Of a DNA stretch of 64,000 bases, positions 27,779 through 35,237 are shown piece after piece. The stretch's first letter is position 1; the number at the start of each line of letters is the position of its first letter. The position numbers were made by a program, and so were the translations under genes. The notes beneath the pieces are model-generated. The model had not been told where the DNA came from and ran no database searches. It was given only the letters and a program-made list of their open reading frames with translations. This DNA is from G963667425 sp963667425 [NCBI: bacterium] (GTDB taxonomy: Bacteria > UBP6 > UBA1177). The DNA lies in NCBI GenBank assembly GCA_963667425.1, contig OY763407.1, positions 682,001-746,000 of the forward strand, read 5' to 3'.

Positions 27779-28999
27779 TTATGCGAGAATTTTATCGAAA
27801 TCGTATCTTTCGGTATTTTCTTTAAGAATAGGTCTCACTTTTTCATAATCTGATTCTTTTATGTAGTGAAGCCCTTCGATAATAAGTCTGTAATCCTCTG
27901 AGTTTGTGTCAACAAGCCTTGTCTGAATCTTTCCATGTTCATTTTCAACATCTTCAAGATAAAGCGGCATGGTTTCTCCATTGTTTTTTGCAACAACAAT
28001 GCAGCCTGTTTTGCCCGCATCAAAAAGGAATTTAACACCTCTTCCAAGAAGAGTGCAGTATTTAAGGTCAAAAGCAACAGGAGGACAGCAGCGAACTTCA
28101 TATCCTATTTCTACAGGTCTGCTTTTTATATCAATGTCGAGTTTTTTAAGCTCTTTATTTAAAAGAATGTTGAAAATGTGAGCTTTTGATACTTTTCCAA
28201 GTTCAGGATGACCATGTTCATCATACGTGAAATTTATTCCGGAATTAAGTATTTCAGATTCGCTCATGAAATGAAAAACACCTTCACTAATAATTATTGC
28301 ACCATAATCAATTCCTAAAATGTTTCTTTTAACTATTGAAGAGACCATAAGTCTTACTATTTTGTCAAAAGTAATGTTTTTACAGCCAAACATTTCAGGA
28401 ATAATTATCATAGGATAGTGTGCAGCAGCTCCTATACCGAAAGCAAGGTGACCTGCTTCTCTTCCCATGCTTGAAACAACAAACCAGTTTCCGCTTGTTT
28501 TTGCATCTTCATAAACTGTATTTGCTATTCTTACACCTTCATTCTTAGCTGTCTGATAGCCAAAAGTAGGGATTCTGTCAGGAAGAGGAAGATCGTTGTC
28601 TATAGTTTTAGGAACATGTATATTCTGCATTTCAATGTTCTGAGAACGAACAAATTTTGCTATTCTGTTTGCAGTTGAAGCTGTATCGTCTCCACCTATT
28701 GTTACAAGAAGCTTAACATTGTTTTTTACGAAAAAATCTATTGTAAATTCACTGTCTTTTGGTTTATAACGGGACATTTTAAGTATACTTCCGCCGCGAT
28801 TGAAAATTCTGTCCGCCATATCAAAATCTATTTCTATGGTATCAGGCTTATCTGTAAAAAGTGTTTTTGTTCCGTAATTAAGACCTATAACCCTGTAACC
28901 ATCAGCAATGAATGCCTTTGCAACTGAACTTATTACTGTGTTTATACCAGGAGCAGGACCGCCACTGCATAAAATAGCTATTGATTTTTTGTTTTCCAT
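27779..28999 (-). CDS. 6-phosphofructokinase, PPi-dependent type
   Basis: Phosphofructokinase of 406 aa. The residues that decide the phosphoryl donor are GGDD (102-105, where ATP enzymes have GGDG) and PKTIDND (130-136, where ATP enzymes have PGTIDND). The Asp and Lys together are the accepted PPi signature, so this should be a reversible diphosphate:fructose-6-phosphate phosphotransferase. Other motifs: SGGPAPGIN at the N-terminus and SSMGREAGHLAFG. ATG 28999 is chosen over the longer frame because the extension is hydrophobic and unlike the family. Fits energy-saving glycolysis in an anaerobe, together with pgk and kor in this window. Confidence 0.88.
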   Translation of the reverse strand: MENKKSIAILCSGGPAPGINTVISSVAKAFIADGYRVIGLNYGTKTLFTDKPDTIEIDFDMADRIFNRGGSILKMSRYKPKDSEFTIDFFVKNNVKLLVTIGGDDTASTANRIAKFVRSQNIEMQNIHVPKTIDNDLPLPDRIPTFGYQTAKNEGVRIANTVYEDAKTSGNWFVVSSMGREAGHLAFGIGAAAHYPMIIIPEMFGCKNITFDKIVRLMVSSIVKRNILGIDYGAIIISEGVFHFMSESEILNSGINFTYDEHGHPELGKVSKAHIFNILLNKELKKLDIDIKSRPVEIGYEVRCCPPVAFDLKYCTLLGRGVKFLFDAGKTGCIVVAKNNGETMPLYLEDVENEHGKIQTRLVDTNSEDYRLIIEGLHYIKESDYEKVRPILKENTERYDFDKILA

Positions 29000-29094
29000 A
29001 TAAATAACCTCAAAATAAAAGTTAACCAAAAACAGTAAATATGATAGCAAAGTTGATTTTAATTACAATTTTTATAGAAATGGAGAAAAAATTA

Positions 29095-31209
29095 TCAGTT
29101 TTGCGGAACGCTTTTAATTGAAAGAGAGATTCTTTTTCTTGTTTTGTCAATTTCGATAACGATGGCTTTTACTCTGTCTCCTGAAGCAATGAAACTGTTT
29201 ATATCTTTTATAAAATTGTCAGAAAGTTCACTCACGTGAACAAGTCCTTTTTCTTTTATTCCTATATCAACAAATGCTCCGAAAGCTGTAACATTGTCAA
29301 CTATTCCGTTTACAATCATTCCTTCGTAGAGGTCTTCAAAATATTTCAAATCTTTATTAAATGAAAAAGATGCAAAGGTTCTTCTAGGGTCTTTGTCACC
29401 ACTTTTCAAAAGTTCAAGTATAGAGTCAAGTTCTTTTATGTCGGAATTATCTTTTATTTTTTGTTTCGATAAAATTTGAGGAGTTTCAAGAATACTTTTT
29501 ATAGAGGTTTTTTCCAGCTTTGCGATTTTTTCAACATCGCTATAAAACTCTGGGTGAACTCCTGTCGAATCAAGAATATTATTTCCATTCTTAATTCTTA
29601 AAAAGCCTGCACACTGTTGAAACGTATTTTTTCCTATTCCTTTAATTTTGTTAAGTTCAGAGCGGTTGTTTATTCTTCCGTTGTTGTTTCTGTAATCTAT
29701 TATTGCATTTGCTCTGGTTTTATTAAGCCCTGAAATAAAAGTGAGAAGGTGATTACCGGCAGTGTTTATATTTACGCCAACTTTATTTACAGCCCACGAT
29801 ACAGTTCTTTCAAGCTTTTCGGAAAGAAGTTTATCAGAAATATCGTGCTGATACTGACCAAGTCCAAGAGCTTTAGGATTTATTTTTACAAGTTCAGCCA
29901 TTGGATCCTGAAATCTTCTTGCTATTGATATTGCGCCTCTTACTGTTATATCAAGATTAGGAAATTCTTCTCTTGCTGTTTCACTTGCAGAATAAATGCT
30001 TGCACCGTCTTCATCAACTAGCTCTATGACTATATTTTTATTAGAAAAAATATTTTTTATTATTTCAATTGACTCTCTTCCAAAAGTGCCGCTTCCTATA
30101 GCTATCCCTTCAACTGGATATTTTTCTATCCATTCTGAAAGTTTTTCTCCTTCTTTACTATTTGACGACAAATATATAACTTTGTTATCAATATACTCAC
30201 CATTTTGATTTATTAGCGCACATTTACACCCTGTTCTAATTCCTGGATCTATTCCGATTACCCATTTTTCACCAAAAGGAGCATTAAGAAGTGTTTTTTC
30301 CAGATTCCTGCAAAATATTTCAGCACTTTCTATTTCTGCTTTTTCTTTAAGTTCTGTTAAAATTTCGTTTTCTATAGATTTTAAAAGATGCTTTTTTAGA
30401 GCTAATTCAGCAGCTTCATCAAAAATTTCTCCATTTCTTCCAAAGGCTATTTTTGAAAAAATTTCTGAAAGCCTTTCATTTTCCCATGAAGGAGAAATCG
30501 ATATTGAAAGGACTTTTTCATTTTCTCCTCTAAGTATTGCCATTATTCGATGACTTTTTATTCGTGATATTTTTTCTTCAAAATTGTAGTAATCTTCATA
30601 TTTTGAATTTTCTTCAGAAAAACCTCTTCTTTTTTTGGAGCATAAAGTTCCATAGTTCATATTTTCTCTTAAAAATTTTCTTACATTACTATTTTCAGAG
30701 ACCATTTGAACAAGTATTGCAAAAGCGCCTTGATATGCCTCTTCTTCTGTTTCAGCTTTTCCTTTTAGATTGTCTATATAGTGTGTGAGAACATCTGTTT
30801 TTGAAGGATTTTTTTTGATAATTAGTTCGGCAAGAGGTTTTAATCCTTTCTCAATTGCCTTATCCGCTTCTGTCTGTTTTCTTGGTTTGTATGGGAGGTA
30901 TATATCTTCAAGAGTTTTTATATTTTCACTTTCTTTCAGAGCTTTTTCAAGCTCCGGTGTAAGAAAATTCTGTTCTTCAAGACTTTTTAAAATAGCGTCT
31001 CTTCTTTTATTAAGTTCTTTTATTAAGTTATAGGTTTCTATAACTTTTTCTATGATGAGTTCATCAGCATTTTCTGTCATTTCTTTTCTATACCTTGCAA
31101 TAAAAGGTATTGTTGAACCTTCTTCTGTTAACGTAATAATTGCAGATACAGTTTTTAATGATAAATTAAGTTTTGATGTTATTTTATCAACAATTAAATT
31201 ATTAGTCAT
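29095..31209 (-). CDS. tex: Tex-like RNA-binding transcription accessory protein
   Basis: 704 aa with the full Tex layout: helical N-terminal domain (IPFIARYRKE, DIYLPYKPRKQTEADKA), YqgF/RNase H-like domain (VIGIDPGIRTGCKCALI), tandem helix-hairpin-helix (NKTRANAIIDYR, KIKGIGKNTFQQCAGFLRI) and a C-terminal S1 domain (GMIVNGIVDNVTAFGAFVDIG, GLVHVSELSD). Tex proteins bind nucleic acids and influence transcription. ATG 31209 with AAGGAA upstream. Appears monocistronic. Confidence 0.95.
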   Translation of the reverse strand: MTNNLIVDKITSKLNLSLKTVSAIITLTEEGSTIPFIARYRKEMTENADELIIEKVIETYNLIKELNKRRDAILKSLEEQNFLTPELEKALKESENIKTLEDIYLPYKPRKQTEADKAIEKGLKPLAELIIKKNPSKTDVLTHYIDNLKGKAETEEEAYQGAFAILVQMVSENSNVRKFLRENMNYGTLCSKKRRGFSEENSKYEDYYNFEEKISRIKSHRIMAILRGENEKVLSISISPSWENERLSEIFSKIAFGRNGEIFDEAAELALKKHLLKSIENEILTELKEKAEIESAEIFCRNLEKTLLNAPFGEKWVIGIDPGIRTGCKCALINQNGEYIDNKVIYLSSNSKEGEKLSEWIEKYPVEGIAIGSGTFGRESIEIIKNIFSNKNIVIELVDEDGASIYSASETAREEFPNLDITVRGAISIARRFQDPMAELVKINPKALGLGQYQHDISDKLLSEKLERTVSWAVNKVGVNINTAGNHLLTFISGLNKTRANAIIDYRNNNGRINNRSELNKIKGIGKNTFQQCAGFLRIKNGNNILDSTGVHPEFYSDVEKIAKLEKTSIKSILETPQILSKQKIKDNSDIKELDSILELLKSGDKDPRRTFASFSFNKDLKYFEDLYEGMIVNGIVDNVTAFGAFVDIGIKEKGLVHVSELSDNFIKDINSFIASGDRVKAIVIEIDKTRKRISLSIKSVPQN

Positions 31210-31275
31210 CTTTTGTTCCTTTTTAGTTTTTATAACACTGATCAAATTTTATAATAAAAACCTAAAATTCCTAAA

Positions 31276-31303
31276 TTGATTTTTTTGGTTCTTATTATAT
31301 AAT
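31276..31303 (+). promoter_or_regulatory. Promoter of the 31.3-kb small RNA candidate
   Basis: TTGATT (31276-31281), 16-bp spacer, perfect TATAAT (31298-31303). It points away from tex into a short region closed by a plus-strand terminator; there is no plus-strand gene here. Confidence 0.5.
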
Positions 31304-31309
31304 CAATCA

Positions 31310-31389
31310 TTCTTGTCATGGTTAGTATACAAACAACCAGACTTTCGAAATAACCGTAGGTCCTGTTATTTACCGGCAGGACTTTTTTA
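31310..31389 (+). ncRNA. Second candidate small RNA, plus strand, between tex and citG-like
   Basis: About 80 nt between a TATAAT promoter and a Rho-independent terminator. Elements: GGTT...AACC hairpin (31321-31339), a TTTCGAAA palindrome (31343-31350), then a stem AGGTCCTG / CAGGACTT (31358-31365 and 31377-31384, one G-T pair) followed by five more T (31385-31389 region). All annotated genes from 25.8 to 35 kb are on the minus strand, and the T-run serves only plus-strand transcription, so this terminator has no other obvious client. The 5' end is inferred. Confidence 0.45.
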
Positions 31390-31393
31390 TATT

Positions 31394-32263
31394 CTAAAGT
31401 TCAAATCCGCTTAATATCATAATAAATATTGTAACAGCAAGAAGATCTGCCGAACCTCCCGGACTCAGATTTTTCTTCTTGAAGTCGTTATTCATTTGCT
31501 CAAGACCTTCTTTCCAAGTGTCATTTAAAATGTTTTCTAATTCTACAAACTGCCTGGCTGTTTTTTTTACATAAGATAAAGCTTCTGTACCTCCTCTTGA
31601 AATAACATTAGTATCATTTGTTTCAGCCATTATTTCAATAAGAGTTCCAGCTAGTGCTCTGTTTAAGTCACATTTTTCAGAAACATATCTATTAAATGCC
31701 GGAATTGCGGTTTTTATAACTGTAGGATAACCTTTAGCAGCTTCTCCTCTGATACCTGTTATTCCATGTTTAATATAAATTTTTTCTCCTGCAGTTTTGC
31801 CACTTGAATTTTTTAATTCATTTTCAATGTTGTTTACTATTAATGCAGAAATTTTTAGAATATTTTCAGGAGTTAAAGGTTTATTTTTTCCAAAGCAGTA
31901 TCCAGCAGAAACGGCAATGAGTCCTATTGAAAATATTGCTCCTTTATGTGTGTTTATTCCATTTGTAAATAAAAACATTTTCTTTTCAGCTTCAATACCG
32001 GCTTTTCTAAGTGCAGTAAAAAAATCAGGTGTTATTTTTTCTGTATGTAATCCTTTTTCTGCGCAGATTTTAAAATATTCAGTTAAGGAAGATGCGCTTT
32101 TTATAAATGTAAAGAAGTTCATATCTTTATGTGAACCTGAGTCAATCGGGTCAACCAAACCAGGTTTTGGAAAAACAGAAGCTTCTGCAATAATTGCCTG
32201 AGTTGCAGCTGCAGTAATAAATTCTACTGGCGAAATATCTTTTAAAACAAAGTTTTTAGACAT
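31394..32263 (-). CDS. Triphosphoribosyl-dephospho-CoA synthase family protein (CitG/MdcB)
   Basis: 289 aa with the family hallmarks KPGLVDPIDSGSHKDMNFFTF at the N-terminus, the central NTHKGAIFSIG and the C-terminal SPGGSADLLAVT. Known members make the prosthetic-group precursor of citrate lyase (CitG) or malonate decarboxylase (MdcB) from dephospho-CoA and ATP. Neither enzyme is encoded nearby, so the target here is unknown and the gene may serve a distant locus or a different reaction. 89 nt downstream of smr on the same strand. Confidence 0.85.
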   Translation of the reverse strand: MSKNFVLKDISPVEFITAAATQAIIAEASVFPKPGLVDPIDSGSHKDMNFFTFIKSASSLTEYFKICAEKGLHTEKITPDFFTALRKAGIEAEKKMFLFTNGINTHKGAIFSIGLIAVSAGYCFGKNKPLTPENILKISALIVNNIENELKNSSGKTAGEKIYIKHGITGIRGEAAKGYPTVIKTAIPAFNRYVSEKCDLNRALAGTLIEIMAETNDTNVISRGGTEALSYVKKTARQFVELENILNDTWKEGLEQMNNDFKKKNLSPGGSADLLAVTIFIMILSGFEL

Positions 32264-32352
32264 AAAAACCTAGCTCCTTTCCAGAGTTTTGTAAATATAC
32301 ATTGAATATTTATAAAATCAAAAAAGATTTAAAGCTAAAGTAAGTTTCTGTG

Positions 32353-32865
32353 TTAAATAAAAACAATAATAGATCCGCTTAAAGGATTGTTTTTCTTTTC
32401 CCATTTCATGTAGAGAATTTTATTTTCTCTTTTTAACTTAACAAGAACATCCCAAGCCGTTTCAGGGATAACTGGTGCTGTTTTTGAATGTATTCCCTTT
32501 CCTGTTATAAGTTTTACTGTTTTTATTCCGTGTAATTTTGAATCGGAAATAAAAGCTCTTATTATTTTCTCAGTATCAGATGAAAAAGCGCCGTGAAGAT
32601 CTTTTGTCTTTTGGATAGGGGGGTAACTGTTTATTTTTTCAAAAAGGTTCAAATCTGCTTTTTCGTCATTATCATTATTTTTTTTAATGTCTGTTTCAAA
32701 TGTTTCCAAAAGAGATTCAAAATTTTCAGGCTTTTCTTCTATTTCTTTCTTCTCTGGCTTAAGAAAATTATTATTTTCCAAATCTATATCTAATTCTTCC
32801 TCTTTTCCAAGAAATCCTTTTATGATTTCATCATCATTTGTAATCTTTTTTATTTTTCTTTTCAT
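32353..32865 (-). CDS. Smr-domain protein
   Basis: 170 aa. The acidic, probably disordered N-terminal half (about 1-80, many Glu/Asp/Lys) is followed by a small MutS-related (Smr) domain with DLHG at about 89-92 and the LITGKGIHS motif. Smr domains act as nucleases or bind RNA at the ribosome. The start overlaps the rsgA stop (ATGA), so it is translationally coupled to a ribosome-assembly GTPase, which favours a ribosome-linked role. Confidence 0.85.
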   Translation of the reverse strand: MKRKIKKITNDDEIIKGFLGKEEELDIDLENNNFLKPEKKEIEEKPENFESLLETFETDIKKNNDNDEKADLNLFEKINSYPPIQKTKDLHGAFSSDTEKIIRAFISDSKLHGIKTVKLITGKGIHSKTAPVIPETAWDVLVKLKRENKILYMKWEKKNNPLSGSIIVFI

Positions 32866-33941
32866 TTTCTTTTCTTCATCTGTTTAAGTTCCGGTAAAAC
32901 AACCGATTTATACCATTCTTTCTCTCTCTGCCTTGTTGTTTTTGTCTCTTTTGCAGCTGCAAATTCAAGTTCTTTTTTCCATTTTCTATAGTTCTCAAGT
33001 TCATGTTGAGATATAGTTCCATTTTCTACTGCATCTTTTACTGCACACTGAGGTTCTGTTTCATGTTTGCAGTCTGCGAAGCGGCATAATAACGCAAGTT
33101 CTTCTATTTTTTCAAACCTTTTCATGTCATAGAGATCTTCAAGCCAAGGCTGAATTTCTCTCATTCCTGGAGTATCTATAAGTATCAGGCCGGAATCAGA
33201 GATAAAAAGTTCTTTTGATGTTGTTGTGTGTCTGCCTTTTCCTATAGTTTTGCTTACTTCCGCAGTTTTTTGCTGATCGAAACCTAAAATTCTGTTTATT
33301 AAAGTTGATTTTCCTGCACCTGAAGAACCAAGCAAAGCAATGGTTTTACCTTTCACAAGGTGTTTTTCTATTTCAGTTATGTTGTTTTTTGCCGATATTA
33401 CTGCAACTTCAGAGCCAATTAAAGCTGTTTCAACTTCATCTCTTTTATCTTCAGCATCATCAACAATATCCGCTTTATTTAGCACAACTACAGGTGTTGC
33501 TCCGCTGTTCCACGCAATTGTCAGATATCTTTCTATTCTTGATATGTTATGATCTCTGTCAAGCCCTGAAACTATGAAAACTGTATCAATGTTTGCTGCC
33601 ACGACCTGTTCTTTTGCAGAAAATGAATCATCTTTTCTACCTGAAGGTGAAACAGATCTTGAAAATTTGCTTTTTCGTGGAAGTAGCTCCTGTATAACGC
33701 AGTTGCCGTCACCAATATCTACAGCTGCGATCCAATCACCAACTGTTGGAAGATCTGCCTTGTTTTCTGTAATGTGCCTCATTTTCCCAGTGAGAGTTGC
33801 CGGCATTTCTCCATTTTCAGTAATAATCCGGTATCTTCCTTTTTGTTCATTTATTATCCTTGCAGGAAAATATTCATTTTTACATAATTTTTCAAAATTA
33901 TCTTTAAAAAATTGTGAATAGCCTATGTCTTTGAGATTCAA
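32862..33941 (-). CDS. rsgA: Ribosome small subunit-dependent GTPase RsgA
   Basis: Circularly permuted GTPase of 359 aa that matures the 30S subunit. N-terminal OB-like domain, then G motifs in permuted order: NKAD (155-158), GSSGAGKS (205-212), DTPG (256-259), and the C-terminal zinc finger CRFADCKHETEPQC (about 286-299). The only start that keeps the N-terminal domain is TTG at 33939-33941, directly after the upstream gene's TGA and 6 nt after a GGAG. Part of an operon: TPR lipoprotein, rsgA, smr. Confidence 0.93.
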   Translation of the reverse strand: MNLKDIGYSQFFKDNFEKLCKNEYFPARIINEQKGRYRIITENGEMPATLTGKMRHITENKADLPTVGDWIAAVDIGDGNCVIQELLPRKSKFSRSVSPSGRKDDSFSAKEQVVAANIDTVFIVSGLDRDHNISRIERYLTIAWNSGATPVVVLNKADIVDDAEDKRDEVETALIGSEVAVISAKNNITEIEKHLVKGKTIALLGSSGAGKSTLINRILGFDQQKTAEVSKTIGKGRHTTTSKELFISDSGLILIDTPGMREIQPWLEDLYDMKRFEKIEELALLCRFADCKHETEPQCAVKDAVENGTISQHELENYRKWKKELEFAAAKETKTTRQREKEWYKSVVLPELKQMKKRK

Positions 33942-35051
33942 TCAGTACTCCGATCTAATGATTTTTATAGTTCTTTCTAAAACAGGTTCCTTTAATGCTG
34001 TTTCATTATATGTACTATCAATTTTTATGGAAATTTCAAGTTCTTTTGCTGAAAGTTCATATTTTTCAAGATGGGCATAAAAAAGTGCTAAAGAATAGTG
34101 CCAGAAAGGATTTTCAGGTTTGCTATCAACAATTTTTTTCATATATGAAACAGCTTTATCTAAATTTTTGGTTTTAAAATAGTATACAGCAGAAGGAAAA
34201 CAGTTTTTAACAGAAAAAGAGTCATCACATTTTGAAATCACATCTTTTTTAAAAATTTTCTCAGCATTCACATCACCTAAAGATGCAGCCTGAGTAAGCG
34301 CTTCAATCTTGTCAATGTTGTCAACACCACTCTCTTTATTAAGATTTTCATCAAGAGAAAGCGTTTTAAAAAGATTCATACAACCATCTTTGTTATCATT
34401 TAAACACTGGGAATAAAAAAGCAGAACTTTTTCTTTGTGATCCCTAATAACTGCATTTAAAAGTGTAATAGCTTCAGAATAACCCATATCGGCAGATATT
34501 CTTATGTTAGTCAGACCCTCTTCTTTCTTAGCTGTTTTAAGTTGAACAAAACCTCTTTTATAATAAAGGTTTTCATCTTTATGAATATAGTCCCAGCATA
34601 AGCTGAAGTAAGTTTCAGAATCATTTAAATTATCGCTTTCATAAAAGAGTAGGGCGAGCCTCTTTCTTATATCATTTAAAATGATTTCATCTGTTTTATC
34701 TGTCAGAATTTCATTTTCTGCTCTCTGAAGACTGGAAATAGCTGAAGTAATATCATTTTTTTCCATATAAGTAATTCCGGCAAGATAATAGCCAAGGTAA
34801 TTTTCAGAATCTTTAACTATAAGATTTTGAGATTGGTCTAAAGCTTTTTCAAAATTTTGCTCTTTAATTAATTTTTTACTTAAAGCAATATTTGCGTCTT
34901 TATTAAAAGGATTTTTTTCAAGAATAGTGTAGATATCTTTTTCCTGATAATTTTTTTTATCGTTATTACTAGCTTCAGTTTCTTTAGTAGATGCACAGGC
35001 AGATATTATAAAAATAAGAAATAAAAATGATAAAAACCAGATAAATCTCAA
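33942..35051 (-). CDS. TPR-repeat lipoprotein
   Basis: 369 aa. Signal peptide with lipobox IISAC (C19), then tetratricopeptide-like helical repeats (DIYTILEKNPFNKDANIALS, EQNFEKALDQSQNLIVKD, NYLGYYLAGITYMEKND, FWHYSLALFYAHLEKYELSA) and a Cys-containing middle (LNDNKDGC, SKCDDSFSVKNC) reminiscent of Sel1 repeats. A periplasmic-side scaffold is likely; partner unknown. Its stop abuts the TTG start of rsgA. Divergent from pbpC. Confidence 0.75.
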   Translation of the reverse strand: MRFIWFLSFLFLIFIISACASTKETEASNNDKKNYQEKDIYTILEKNPFNKDANIALSKKLIKEQNFEKALDQSQNLIVKDSENYLGYYLAGITYMEKNDITSAISSLQRAENEILTDKTDEIILNDIRKRLALLFYESDNLNDSETYFSLCWDYIHKDENLYYKRGFVQLKTAKKEEGLTNIRISADMGYSEAITLLNAVIRDHKEKVLLFYSQCLNDNKDGCMNLFKTLSLDENLNKESGVDNIDKIEALTQAASLGDVNAEKIFKKDVISKCDDSFSVKNCFPSAVYYFKTKNLDKAVSYMKKIVDSKPENPFWHYSLALFYAHLEKYELSAKELEISIKIDSTYNETALKEPVLERTIKIIRSEY

Positions 35052-35168
35052 TAGTTTCTCCTTTAAAAAGCAGATAAATAATAACAGGATAAACTATAAA
35101 ATCCAATTTTAATATGTTTTTATCATGGTTTGATTTTTCATACAGCATCATCATTAGATTGTTCATCT

Positions 35169-35196
35169 TTGACTTAAATCATGTAAACGTTATAAT
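35169..35196 (+). promoter_or_regulatory. Promoter of pbpC, long match to the alcohol dehydrogenase promoter
   Basis: TTGACT (35169-35174), 16-bp spacer, TATAAT (35191-35196), 41 bp before the ATG. The 35-bp stretch around it (TCATCTTTGACTT, AATC, TGTAAA, GTT, ATAAT) is almost identical to the promoter at 44268-44296. Confidence 0.65.
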
Positions 35197-35237
35197 TGGC
35201 ATCGTTTAAACTTTCAGCGGAGCCAAATTTCAGGTTT

